A stretch of DNA of 64,000 nt from Micromonospora endolithica (lineage in GTDB: Bacteria > Actinomycetota > Actinomycetes > Mycobacteriales > Micromonosporaceae), in contig NZ_RBAK01000004.1 in NCBI RefSeq assembly GCF_003626595.1, forward strand, positions 496,001 through 560,000, in the 5' to 3' direction. The notes under the pieces were generated by a model. It ran no database searches and was not told where the DNA came from. It saw nothing but the letters and a program-made list of their open reading frames with translations. Shown here piece after piece: positions 34,086-42,534 of this stretch (position 1 is the stretch's first letter; the number at the start of each line of letters is the position of its first letter). The position numbers and the translations under genes were made by a program.

Positions 34086-34483
34086 TCATGCGGGGCACCG
34101 ACGAGTCGAACGCGGCCATGATGGCCGACATCGACGAGATGATGGCCAGGACCCGCCAGTTCATCGAGGAGATGATCAAGGCCGGGGTTCTCCTCGAGGC
34201 GGAAGGGCTGGACGATCCGGGCCAGGGCGTCGTGGTCGACTTCGGCGGCGAGGCCCCGGTGGTCACGGACGGGCCGTACGGCGAGACCAAGGAACTGTTC
34301 GGGGGCTTCTTCCTGCTCGACGTCGCCTCGAAACAGGAGGCGGTCGAGTGGGCCACGCGGGTCCCGGCGGCCCCCGGGTCCAAGATCGAGGTCCGGCGGG
34401 TGGCCGGGAGTGACGAGGTCCCGCAGGACAACGGGACGTTCGTCAAGGAAGGGGCCCGGCGCGAGACCAGCGGCCAGATCTGA
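34067..34483 (+). CDS. YCII/DGPF-family protein
   Basis: A 138-aa YciI-like protein with the DGPF-type motif TDGPYGETKELFGGFFLLDV. The family is found as the conserved partner of ECF42 sigma factors. GAGGAG precedes ATG 34067, and the stop overlaps the start of the sigma gene (TGATG), so they are cotranscribed and coupled. No enzymatic role has been settled; a ferredoxin-like alpha-beta fold is expected. Confidence 0.88.
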   Translation: MSKYLLIMRGTDESNAAMMADIDEMMARTRQFIEEMIKAGVLLEAEGLDDPGQGVVVDFGGEAPVVTDGPYGETKELFGGFFLLDVASKQEAVEWATRVPAAPGSKIEVRRVAGSDEVPQDNGTFVKEGARRETSGQI

Positions 34484-35709
34484 TGGGTACGCCCGATGTC
34501 GAGGCCGTCTGGCGGATCGAGTCGGCGCGGATCGTCACCGCGCTGACCCGGTTCACCGGCGATTTCGGGCTGGCCGAGGACGCGGCCCAGGAGGCGGTGG
34601 CCGAGGCGCTGGTGTCGTGGCCGCACGCCGCTCCGGCTAATCCGGCCGGCTGGCTGATGACCACCGCCCGGCGGCGGGCGATCGACGCGATCCGCCGTCG
34701 GGTCGCCCTCCAGGACCGGTACGCCCTGCTGGCGGCCGACCTGGCGGTCGACTCGGCGGTCGACGCGGACGTCGATCCCGACCGGATCGACGACGACGTG
34801 CTCGCGCTGATGTTCGTCAGCTGCCACCCGGTGCTCTCCCCGGAGGCTCGGGTGGCGCTGACCCTGCGCGTGGTCGGCGGCCTGTCCAGCGAGGAGATCG
34901 CCCGCGCGTTCCTGGTGCCCGTGCCCACCGTGCAGGCCCGCGTCACCCGGGCCAAGAAGACGATCGCGGCGGCCCGGGTGCCGCTCGAGCTGCCGCCGGC
35001 CGCCGAGCGCCGGGAGCGGCTCGCCGGCGTGCTCAGCGTCATCTACGTGATCTTCACCGAGGGGTCGACAGCCGCGGCGGGCGACCAGCTGCTGCGCCCC
35101 GACGTCGCGTACGAGGCGATCCGACTGGCCCGCACGCTGACCGCGCTGCAACCGGACGAGCCAGAGGTGCACGGCCTGCTCGCGTTGTGCGAGCTGACGG
35201 CCGCGCGCTTCCCGGCCCGGACCGCCCCGGACGGCTCGCCGGTCCTGCTCGAGGACCAGGACCGGCGGCGGTGGGACAGCTCGGCGATCCGCCGTGGGCT
35301 GACCGCGCTGGCCAAGGCCGCGACTCGCGGCCTCGGCGCCTACGGTCTGCAGGCCGCGATCGCCGCCACCCACGCGTCGGCACCGTCGGTCGAGGCAACC
35401 GACTGGGACCGGATCGTGGTGCTCTACGAGGCACTCGGCCGGGTCGCACCCTCGCCGGTGGTCGAACTCAACCGGGCCGTCGCCGTTGCCATGGCCTCGG
35501 GCCCGGCGCGGGCCCTGGCCATCGTGGACGAGCTGATCGCCTCGGACCGGCTCCCCGGTTCGCATCTGGTCCCGACCGTACGCGGTGAACTGCTGGCCCG
35601 GCTCGGCCGGCGACCGGAAGCGCGCGCCGAGCTGGAGCTGGCGGCCCGGCTCTGCGCCAACCAGCGCGAACGCTCGGTGCTGCTGCGCAAGGCGGCCACG
35701 CTGGGCTGA
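34483..35709 (+). CDS. ECF42-type RNA polymerase sigma factor with C-terminal extension
   Basis: A 408-aa sigma factor. Region 2 (LAEDAAQEAVAEALVSWP, WLMTTARRRAIDAIRR) and region 4 (LSSEEIARAFLVPVPTVQAR) fill the first ~180 residues. The rest is a long alpha-helical, TPR-like extension (e.g. YEAIRLARTLTALQPDEPEV) that replaces a separate anti-sigma factor, as described for ECF42. It is coupled to the YCII gene upstream. In this family the extension is needed for activity; the signal is unknown. Confidence 0.9.
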   Translation: MGTPDVEAVWRIESARIVTALTRFTGDFGLAEDAAQEAVAEALVSWPHAAPANPAGWLMTTARRRAIDAIRRRVALQDRYALLAADLAVDSAVDADVDPDRIDDDVLALMFVSCHPVLSPEARVALTLRVVGGLSSEEIARAFLVPVPTVQARVTRAKKTIAAARVPLELPPAAERRERLAGVLSVIYVIFTEGSTAAAGDQLLRPDVAYEAIRLARTLTALQPDEPEVHGLLALCELTAARFPARTAPDGSPVLLEDQDRRRWDSSAIRRGLTALAKAATRGLGAYGLQAAIAATHASAPSVEATDWDRIVVLYEALGRVAPSPVVELNRAVAVAMASGPARALAIVDELIASDRLPGSHLVPTVRGELLARLGRRPEARAELELAARLCANQRERSVLLRKAATLG

Positions 35710-35794
35710 CTTCGCCAGCTCGGCCGGCCGAACGTCCGATGAGTGATGGCCTGCCAGGGCGGGGCGACCATGCGTCCCGGGAGCAGGCGGCATC

Positions 35795-35800
35795 TATGGT
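35795..35800 (+). promoter_or_regulatory. -10 box of a leaderless IMPase-like gene
   Basis: TATGGT ends 6 nt before ATG 35807, and there is no ribosome site. Confidence 0.5.
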
Positions 35801-35806
35801 GCCCAC

Positions 35807-36610
35807 ATGTCGATCAGCGATCACGAGCTGGCCATCGAAGCGGCGGAAGCCGGGGCGGCGGTCGTGCGTTCCCACTACGGATCATCGCTCACGCACTTCC
35901 CGAAGTCCGCGGGCGACTTCGCCACCACAGCCGACATCGAGGCCGAGAAGGCCATCCTCGACGTCCTGCGCGGTGCGCGCCCGGACGACCTGGTGGTGGG
36001 GGAGGAGAGCGGGCGTACCGGCACCGGCGACAACGGTCGCGGGTGGCTGGTCGACCCGTTGTGCGGCACCGTGAACTACGCGGTGGGGAACCTGCTGGCC
36101 TCGGTGAACGTAGCTCTACGAACCGGCGGGCGGGTCGCGGTGGCCGCCTCTGCCGATCCGTTCACCAGGGAGGTGTTCTGGACCGATGGCGTCGCCGCGT
36201 ACGTGCGTCGCGCTGGCGGGGACGAGCGGCTCGAGCCGTCCGCCCACTCCGGGCTGGTCGATGTCAACCTCGACCCGCCCTTTCCCAACGGCGACGTCTT
36301 CTCGGCGGCCCGGATGCTCGCCGACGAGAGCTTCACCGAGCGGTTCCGCCCGCGCGTGGTCTCCACCACCCTGGCGGTAGCCTGGGTCGCCGCCGGCCGC
36401 CGCGCCGCCTACGTCACCGACGGCCAGCTGCGCGACAGCGTTCACTTCGCCGCCGGTATCGCGCTCTGTGAGGCGGCCGGTTGTGTGGTCACCGGGATCG
36501 ACGGCCAACCGGTCCACACCGGCATCGGCGGTCTCGTCGCAGCCGCCGACGAGCAGACGCATGCCGCCCTGCTCACTCTTGTCCGCCACCAGGGCCGGCG
36601 AAGGGACTGA
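35807..36610 (+). CDS. Inositol-monophosphatase-family protein, second copy, altered metal site
   Basis: A 267-aa IMPase-like protein. It retains TTADIEAE (40-47) and GEES (65-68), but the DPLDGT motif reads DPLCGTVNY, with Cys86 replacing the second metal-binding Asp. The late segment FAAGIALCEAAGCVVTGIDG is family-like. Catalysis by the usual two- or three-metal mechanism is doubtful. It differs substantially from the copy at 12744, so this is not a recent duplication. Probably leaderless. Confidence 0.78.
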   Translation: MSISDHELAIEAAEAGAAVVRSHYGSSLTHFPKSAGDFATTADIEAEKAILDVLRGARPDDLVVGEESGRTGTGDNGRGWLVDPLCGTVNYAVGNLLASVNVALRTGGRVAVAASADPFTREVFWTDGVAAYVRRAGGDERLEPSAHSGLVDVNLDPPFPNGDVFSAARMLADESFTERFRPRVVSTTLAVAWVAAGRRAAYVTDGQLRDSVHFAAGIALCEAAGCVVTGIDGQPVHTGIGGLVAAADEQTHAALLTLVRHQGRRRD

Positions 36611-36656
36611 CGGGTATTCCGCTGTTCGGCACCTGCCCCGCCGGGCGGGACAGAAC

Positions 36657-36689
36657 CCGGCGGGCGGGAACCAGGTCCCCGCCCGCCGG
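36657..36689. terminator. Bidirectional hairpin terminator
   Basis: CCGGCGGGCGGG (36657-36668) pairs perfectly over 12 bp with 36678-36689 around a 9-nt loop. It lies between the convergent IMPase-like and ThuA genes and can end both transcripts. Confidence 0.8.
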
Positions 36690-36707
36690 ATCCGTGGTGC
36701 TTCCGGG

Positions 36708-39700
36708 TCAGGTGACGGTGACCGTCACGTTGGCCGAGCGGGTCTCGCCGGTGCTGTAGGTGACCGTCACCCGGGCGGTGAAGGTCCCCTTGCGGGCGTA
36801 CGCGTGGCTGGTCGTCCGGAGCGCGGCGCCGTGTGTCACGGCGCTGTTGTCGCCGAAGTCCCACGCGTAGTCGGTGACCGACTGGCCAGCCCCGGCGGTG
36901 GCCGTGGCGGTCAGGTTCACCGTCAGCGGCGCGGCGCCGCCGGTCGGGGTGGCCGCCAGGGACAGCGACGACCCGGCCGGTTCCTGTTTCACCCCGGCGC
37001 CGTTGAAGCGCAGCCAGTCGAAGGCCATCAGGTCCGGCGTGCCGCTGGTGGGCTGGGCGGCGTTGACGAACGTGACGTAGAGCGTGAACGTGCCGGTGGG
37101 TTTGTTGGTCAGCGTGACGGTGGGCGAGACCACGTTGTCGTAGCTCCCGGTGGGCGCGATGGTGGCCTTGCCGAGCAGGGTGCCGGTGGGTGAGCCGACC
37201 CGGAACTCGACGTCCCCGCCGGTGCCGGCGGAGGACGCGCCGACCGTCACCGAGCCGATGTTCTTCAGGTTCACCGGACCGTACGCGACCCACTCGTTGT
37301 GGTCGATGTCGCCGATCCGCTTCCCGGCCCGGGCGGTGGGTCGGTCGAAGACCGTCACCCCGGAGGAGGAGCTGAGATGCTCGGCCTCCTTGCTCTTCGG
37401 CTGCAACTGGACCTTGGTCGAGCCGACCAGCGCCGGTGTCCCGCCGGCGCCGCCGCCGTCGGTGTACTGGGCGGTCACCACGGTGTAGAGGTTCTGCCCC
37501 GGACCGTGACCGTCACCGGCGTCGGCCTCGGTGGACAGCACCCCCGAGCAGCCGGTGTAGATGTCCAGCGGATGGGCGTGCGCATCGTGTCCGAGTTGGG
37601 TCTGCACCACCACCTTCGCGCAGTCGATCGTGGTGTCCTCGGGGTCGGTGACGGTGACCGTGTACGGGATCTTGTCGCCGAAGTCGAAGAATCCGCCGTC
37701 GGGAATGGTGATCGTGACGGTGGGCCGGGTGTTGCCGACCACCACGTCGGTCACCGCCGTGGCGGTCAACCCGTTGCCGCTGTTGCGCACGGTCAGCCGC
37801 GCGGTGAACTTCCCCGCGCCGGGGTAGGTGAAGCTCGGGTTGGCCGCCGTGGAGTCGGTCGTGCCGTCGTTGGTGAAGTCCCAGGCGTAGCTGAGCGACG
37901 AGCCGTCCCCGGCGGCCGATCCGGCCGAGGAGAAGGTCACCGCGAGCGGCGCCGGGCCGCTGTCCTTGTTCGCCGCGATCTTCGCCGTCGGCGGACGGCC
38001 ATTGGCGACGTAGTCGATGCGGTAGATGCCGGCGCCGGCGTTGCTGCCGCCCCGACCGCTGCCGGTGCCCTCGCCGAAGTCGATCACGTAGAGCGAACCG
38101 TCCGGCCCGAACTCCGCCTCGAAGGGCTGGATCCAGGACATGCCCCCGAGAACCCCGTTGATGGACTGGAGGTCACCGACGTTGGTCGGGCCGAAGCGGG
38201 CGTCGGTGAAGGTCTGCGCGGTCTTGTGCACCGACAGCGTCTTGAACCACCGGCGGGTGAGTTCGTAGACGAACCACTTGCCCTCGTAGTACTCGGGGAA
38301 CTTGGTGGTCCGGGTGTTGGCCGGGTTGTAGTCGTAGACCGGGCCGCTCATCGGGCCGCCGCCGCCGGTGCCCACCTCGGGGAACTGGCTGGAGGCGGAG
38401 TACGCGTACCAGACCAGCGCCGACCTCGACGCCGGCAGGTTGGTCAGGCCGGTGTTGTTGGGGGAGTTGTTGACCGGCGCCGCGCAGTTGAACTTCGCCC
38501 CGGAAGTGCCGGTGGCGAAGTTGTAGTCGTTGAACGGGATGTTGTTGCCGACGCAGTACGGCCAGCCGTAGTTGCCGGCGGAGGTGATCCGGTTGAACTC
38601 CACCGTCCCCTCCGGACCGCGGTTGGGATCGGCCGTCCGGGCGTCCGGTCCGTAGTCGCCGACCAGCACCGCGTTGGTCAGTGGGTCGACGGTGACCCGG
38701 AACGGGTTCCGCATGCCCATCGCGTAGATCTCCGGCCGGGTCTTCGCCGTCCCCGCCGCGAAGAGGTTGCCGGTGGGGACGGTGTAGGTGCCGTCCGCCT
38801 GCGGGGTGATCCGGAGGATCTTGCCGCGCAGGTCGTTGGTGTTGCCGGAGGTGGCCTGCGCGTCCCAGGCGGCCCGCCCGGCGCGCTCGTCGATCGGGGT
38901 GAACCCGCTGGACGCGAACGGGTCGGTGTTGTCGCCGATCGCCGCGTACAGCCGGCCGGCGGCGTCCATCGCCAGCGAGCCGCCCATGTGCGAGTTCGCC
39001 CGGCCCTCGCCACGGAAGGTCGGGATCGTCAGCAGGCGTTTCTCCGACGACATCGCCACCGCGTTGTTCGCCACCGTGAAGCGGGAGAGGTTGAGCTGCT
39101 TCAGGGTCTTGTCCGACCAGAGCAGGTAGATCCACCCGTTGGTGGCGAAGTTGCGGTCCAGCGTCATGCCGATCAGCCCGTCGGACTGGTCGGTCATGGC
39201 GGAGCTGTAGGCGAAGTCGAGCAGCGTGGTGACCTGGAGCGTGTCCTGGTTGACCACCTTCAGGGCGCCGGTGCGCTGGATGTAGTAGACCTTCCGGTCC
39301 GGCGCGACGGCCAGCTCGAACGGGTCGGCGAGGTTCTCGGTGACCAGGCCGACGCGCTCGAAGTTGCTGGTCTCGGTGGCCCCGCAGTCGCCGGCCGCCG
39401 CGCCGGCCGCCCACTCGATGCCGTACCGCAGGTGCTCCAGGAACGCCGGCTCACTGAACGAGGAGCTGCTGTGCCCGCCGGCGGTGTACCAGGACCGGCC
39501 GCCGTCGTAGCGGTGGCACCAGGAGTACGCGTGGTCGACGCCCTCGTCCAGGCCGTTGATGCCGTCGCGGACCTTGATCTGGGCGAGGGTGTGCACGTTG
39601 CCGGTGGGATTGGTCTTCCAGTTGTACCACTCCTCGCTGCGCTCCCACAGCTCCGGCAGGTTCCTGGTGGACGGGTGCGCCCGGTCCAGGACCTTGATCC

Positions 39701-40178
39701 GGCCGGGGTACACCCCGCCGGTCGAGGAGAAGTCCGGGTGGTAGTCGAAGATGGTGCCGACCAGGCCCTCGTACCAGGGCCAGTCGCGTTCGCTGGCGGT
39801 CGCCGCGTGCAGGCCGACCCAGCCGCCGCCGTCCCGGATGAACTTCTGGAACGCCGCCCGCTGGCTGGCGTTGAGCAGGTCGCCCGAGGTGGGCAGCGAG
39901 TTGGTGTTGTTGAAGACCAGGGCGTCGAAGCCGGCGAGGTTGGCGTCGGTGAAGGCCATCGCGTCGTCGGTGACGACCACCTCGAAGTTGTTCGCCGCGC
40001 CGAGCTGCTGGATCGCGGTCTTACCGGCCGGGATGGACGAGTGGTAGAAGTTCGTGACCTTGGAGAAGACCAGGACGCGGAAGCGGGGCGCGGCCTGGGC
40101 GGGGGCGGGTGCCGTGGCCAGGACGGTGACCACGGCGAGCAGGGCGAGGCAGAACGCGCGGAGGTGGCGTCGGGGCAT
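36708..40178 (-). CDS. Secreted ThuA/sugar-dehydrogenase multidomain protein with PKD and carbohydrate-binding modules
   Basis: A 1156-aa exported protein. After a Sec signal (cleaved near AQA|AP, ~30) come a ThuA-like domain (30-265; RVLVFSKVTNFYHSSIPAG, GGGWVGLHAA), a PQQ-type glucose/sorbosone dehydrogenase propeller (about 275-720; LADPFELAVAPDRKVYYIQR, GMRNPFRVTVDP, GNYGWPYC), a PKD domain (730-815), a linker with paired Cys, a CBM6-like module (930-1060; EAEHLSSSSGVTVFDRP) and a final PKD domain. It probably oxidises or binds sugars outside the cell. AGGGAG precedes ATG 40178, and LacI-like operators flank its promoter. Confidence 0.88.
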   Translation of the reverse strand: MPRRHLRAFCLALLAVVTVLATAPAPAQAAPRFRVLVFSKVTNFYHSSIPAGKTAIQQLGAANNFEVVVTDDAMAFTDANLAGFDALVFNNTNSLPTSGDLLNASQRAAFQKFIRDGGGWVGLHAATASERDWPWYEGLVGTIFDYHPDFSSTGGVYPGRIKVLDRAHPSTRNLPELWERSEEWYNWKTNPTGNVHTLAQIKVRDGINGLDEGVDHAYSWCHRYDGGRSWYTAGGHSSSSFSEPAFLEHLRYGIEWAAGAAAGDCGATETSNFERVGLVTENLADPFELAVAPDRKVYYIQRTGALKVVNQDTLQVTTLLDFAYSSAMTDQSDGLIGMTLDRNFATNGWIYLLWSDKTLKQLNLSRFTVANNAVAMSSEKRLLTIPTFRGEGRANSHMGGSLAMDAAGRLYAAIGDNTDPFASSGFTPIDERAGRAAWDAQATSGNTNDLRGKILRITPQADGTYTVPTGNLFAAGTAKTRPEIYAMGMRNPFRVTVDPLTNAVLVGDYGPDARTADPNRGPEGTVEFNRITSAGNYGWPYCVGNNIPFNDYNFATGTSGAKFNCAAPVNNSPNNTGLTNLPASRSALVWYAYSASSQFPEVGTGGGGPMSGPVYDYNPANTRTTKFPEYYEGKWFVYELTRRWFKTLSVHKTAQTFTDARFGPTNVGDLQSINGVLGGMSWIQPFEAEFGPDGSLYVIDFGEGTGSGRGGSNAGAGIYRIDYVANGRPPTAKIAANKDSGPAPLAVTFSSAGSAAGDGSSLSYAWDFTNDGTTDSTAANPSFTYPGAGKFTARLTVRNSGNGLTATAVTDVVVGNTRPTVTITIPDGGFFDFGDKIPYTVTVTDPEDTTIDCAKVVVQTQLGHDAHAHPLDIYTGCSGVLSTEADAGDGHGPGQNLYTVVTAQYTDGGGAGGTPALVGSTKVQLQPKSKEAEHLSSSSGVTVFDRPTARAGKRIGDIDHNEWVAYGPVNLKNIGSVTVGASSAGTGGDVEFRVGSPTGTLLGKATIAPTGSYDNVVSPTVTLTNKPTGTFTLYVTFVNAAQPTSGTPDLMAFDWLRFNGAGVKQEPAGSSLSLAATPTGGAAPLTVNLTATATAGAGQSVTDYAWDFGDNSAVTHGAALRTTSHAYARKGTFTARVTVTYSTGETRSANVTVTVT

Positions 40179-40214
40179 GTGGGCGCTCCCTGTCGATGGA
40201 GTCGATCAGGCGGT

Positions 40215-40228
40215 GGAAAGCGCTTTCT
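40215..40228 (-). promoter_or_regulatory. Putative LacI-family operator, ThuA promoter (proximal)
   Basis: Contains the perfect 12-bp palindrome GAAAGCGCTTTC, 37 nt upstream of ATG 40178 and just downstream of the -10 box. Confidence 0.7.
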
Positions 40229-40241
40229 CGCCGGCCGCCCC

Positions 40242-40271
40242 AACCTAGCGACACATACTCGTTACCGTCAA
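40242..40271 (-). promoter_or_regulatory. Promoter of the ThuA/sugar-dehydrogenase gene
   Basis: Minus-strand TTGACG (40271-40266) and TAGGTT (40247-40242) with an 18-bp spacer, the same layout as at 25121 and 26379. Confidence 0.6.
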
Positions 40272-40279
40272 TACCCTCG

Positions 40280-40293
40280 GGTAAGCGTTTTCC
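40280..40293 (-). promoter_or_regulatory. Putative LacI-family operator, ThuA promoter (distal)
   Basis: GGTAAGCGTTTTCC (plus-strand reading) resembles GGAAAGCGCTTTCC and lies 8 bp upstream of the -35 box. Its centre is 65 bp from the proximal operator. Confidence 0.55.
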
Positions 40294-40389
40294 TCAATGG
40301 ATGGCAGGCACCACCGAGGACGGCGGCAGGACCCGTGGCGGGGGCGGGTCGCGGTGCGAACCCCGACCGGCCGGGCGAGGATGGCGGGC

Positions 40390-40860
40390 ATGACCGACCG
40401 GCGGGTGACCATCGAGGATCTCGGCGCGTGGCTGCTCAAGGGAAACGCCGACCGCGTCGACCTCACGGCCCGCTTCGCCCGCGACCCACGGGTCGACTCC
40501 TGGTGCGTACGCCCCGGCTACCGCGCCGACCTGATGCGGACCGGCGACCCCGTCGTGTTCTGGGCCAGCGGCAGCCGGGGGCGACTGCCGTACGGGGTGT
40601 GGGGCGTCGGCCGGGTCGCCGGCCCGCCGTTCGCCGGGGATCCGGGCGCGGCCTGGACCGTGCCACTGGACCTGACCGTCCTGGACGAGGCCCGCCGGGT
40701 ACGCCGGACGGCGCTGCGGGCCGACGGGCGGCTGGCCGGTGCGGAGGTGTTCCGCCAGCCGATGGCGGCGAATCCGTCCTGGCTGACCGTCGCCGAGTTC
40801 GCCGCCCTGCGCACCCACCTGCCGCGGGACGGCACGGTCGCCCCCGGTCATCTCCGTTAG
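40390..40860 (+). CDS. EVE/PUA-like domain protein
   Basis: A 156-aa soluble protein whose layout resembles the EVE domain: LGAWLLKGNADRVDL at the N-terminus, SWCVRPGYRADLMRTGDPVV with the conserved Trp and GD, and a following WGVGRVAGPP strand. EVE proteins bind modified bases in RNA or DNA and often sit near restriction or defence genes; none is visible here apart from the TOPRIM gene next door. GAGGAT precedes ATG 40390. Family call moderate. Confidence 0.55.
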   Translation: MTDRRVTIEDLGAWLLKGNADRVDLTARFARDPRVDSWCVRPGYRADLMRTGDPVVFWASGSRGRLPYGVWGVGRVAGPPFAGDPGAAWTVPLDLTVLDEARRVRRTALRADGRLAGAEVFRQPMAANPSWLTVAEFAALRTHLPRDGTVAPGHLR

Positions 40861-40887
40861 CGCGGGTCAGCCCGCCCGGATGCACGG

Positions 40888-41466
40888 TCAGACGTCGTCG
40901 AGCACCGCGCGCAGCGACCGTGGCACCCGGTCCGGGTCCAGCGCGGTGACCAGCAGCCGCGCGTACGCCTCCTTGCGCCCGGACCGGGTGCCGAGGAACC
41001 GCCGCAACTGCGCCTCGACCGGCCGGCCCTGCTGTGCCGGCTGCCGCTGGAACAGCAGCAACGAGGCGAGGTCACCGGCCTGCGTGACGACCCACCGGAC
41101 CTGGTCGGCCCCGAGCGCGCGGATCAACTCGTCCTCCAGGTCGACGACGCAGGCGTGGAAGCCCAGCGCGGCCATCGCCGGTCGGGTCAGGTCGACGCCC
41201 AGCCCGGCGCGTTCCAGGCCGCGCCGGAAGAAGCCCTCCTCGGCGTGGTCGTAGAGCCCGGCCAGCCGCAGACGCCGACCCGCCGGTCCGAGCCGGTCGA
41301 GGAAGTGGCCGATGTTGGTGGCCCCGCCCATCGCCACCACCCGGACCCCCTCGGCGTCCAGGTCCCGGCCGATCCGGGCGGCCAGTGTGCGTACCGCGAC
41401 CCGGTCGCTCGCGCCCTCGACGAGCACCACCGCGCGGGTGTCGGCGGGCACCGGTTCGACGTGCAC
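40888..41466 (-). CDS. Stand-alone TOPRIM-domain protein (OLD-like)
   Basis: A 192-aa protein. RAVVLVEGASDRVAVRTLA gives the TOPRIM Glu, and VVAMGGATNIGHFLDRLG plus a DLEDELIRALG segment complete an OLD-nuclease-like TOPRIM fold. There is no ATPase domain. A C-terminal helical part follows (FLGTRSGRKEAYARLLVTAL). GTG 41466 has GGGAGG 6 nt upstream. It could be a nuclease subunit acting on nucleic acid ends. It is convergent with the EVE-like gene. Confidence 0.7.
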   Translation of the reverse strand: MHVEPVPADTRAVVLVEGASDRVAVRTLAARIGRDLDAEGVRVVAMGGATNIGHFLDRLGPAGRRLRLAGLYDHAEEGFFRRGLERAGLGVDLTRPAMAALGFHACVVDLEDELIRALGADQVRWVVTQAGDLASLLLFQRQPAQQGRPVEAQLRRFLGTRSGRKEAYARLLVTALDPDRVPRSLRAVLDDV

Positions 41467-41544
41467 GGCGACCTCCCGGGGTGTGGGCCGCCATCATCAC
41501 CCCGACCCACCGGTGCGCGCATGTCCTTTGCCCGCCGCGCCGGC

Positions 41545-42345
41545 TCATCCGAAGGAGTCCAGGCCGCGGACCTGCCAGGTCGCGGCCACCGCCGACGGCG
41601 CCGGATCCCGCGCCAGCACCCACCGGTCACCCGCCGCGGCGACGAGCACCTCGCGCGCTCCGGCACGCAGCAGCAACCCCGCGCAGGCACCGGTGGCCGG
41701 CGCGACCAGGACCGCGCCGCCGGTGAGCCGCTCGCCGACCAGGTCGGCGAGGGGATCCGGTGGCCCCGCCGGCCCCACCCGCACCACGCCCTCGCCGGTG
41801 CGGTACGACGGGTACGGATCACCGGTGCGCAGCAGCAGCTCGCCACCGCGCGGGTCGAGCCGGGTCGGTGGTCGACCGGCCGGGTGCAACCACGCGTGCA
41901 CCGGGCCCACCGGGTCCACGTCGCGCGCCCCGGGTCGCTGCGGCCGTGCCTCGGTGACACTCTCCACCCGCAGCCCGAGACGGTCCCGCAGCCAGGCCGC
42001 CACCAGCTCCGGCTCACCGAAGCCGGCGTACCGCAGCCGCTCCGCGACGCCACCGGCCGCCTGCCACACCGCCCGCGCGGCGGCCTCGTGCAGGTCGCCC
42101 ACGCCGGTGTCGACCACGGTGGCCCGGATGCCGGTCACCGTCACCACGAACGGGCCGGCGCCCGCCAGGCGGCGCAACGCGGCGCGGGCCCCCAGCTCCA
42201 CCTCCCGCCGCTCGTCACGCATGCCGGCGACGACGCCGGTGACCCGGACCTCGGGCCGCGGCGCCGGCGCGACGTCGACGGTCACCACGGCGAACCGGCA
42301 CCACCGGGCCGTCTGGTGGGCGAGCCGCCAGGTCGCCGTCGTCAT
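41545..42345 (-). CDS. Hypothetical protein
   Basis: A 266-aa soluble protein of unrecognised family. It is rich in Ala, Arg and Val with alternating beta strands (CRFAVVTVDVAPAPRPEVRV, FVVTVTGIRATVVDTGVG) and an amphipathic helix HEAAARAVWQAAGGVAERL. No cysteine motif, signal peptide or membrane helix. GGGAGGAGG precedes ATG 42345. It lies 79 bp beyond the TOPRIM gene on the same strand and may share its transcript. Confidence 0.65.
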   Translation of the reverse strand: MTTATWRLAHQTARWCRFAVVTVDVAPAPRPEVRVTGVVAGMRDERREVELGARAALRRLAGAGPFVVTVTGIRATVVDTGVGDLHEAAARAVWQAAGGVAERLRYAGFGEPELVAAWLRDRLGLRVESVTEARPQRPGARDVDPVGPVHAWLHPAGRPPTRLDPRGGELLLRTGDPYPSYRTGEGVVRVGPAGPPDPLADLVGERLTGGAVLVAPATGACAGLLLRAGAREVLVAAAGDRWVLARDPAPSAVAATWQVRGLDSFG

Positions 42346-42534
42346 CGTCGCCTCCTCCCGGCCGTGGCGGTCCTCCGCCGGTAGCCCGACGTCGGGCGGG
42401 CAGCCTAACCCGACGGTCGGACGTCGACCGGGTGTCCACAACGGAGCCGGACCGCCGCCGGCGGCACACCGGTGCGTGGCGTCCTGGCGGTACGGGCACC
42501 GGAATGTGTCGTACCCCGGGGGCACCATGCATCC

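Noticed and set aside
37299..40949. 1216-codon open frame on the plus strand
   Set aside because: It is antisense to the ThuA/dehydrogenase gene, whose protein has a signal peptide and recognisable domains throughout. Strong GC3 bias opens the opposite frame; the translation is low-complexity Gly/Arg/Val.
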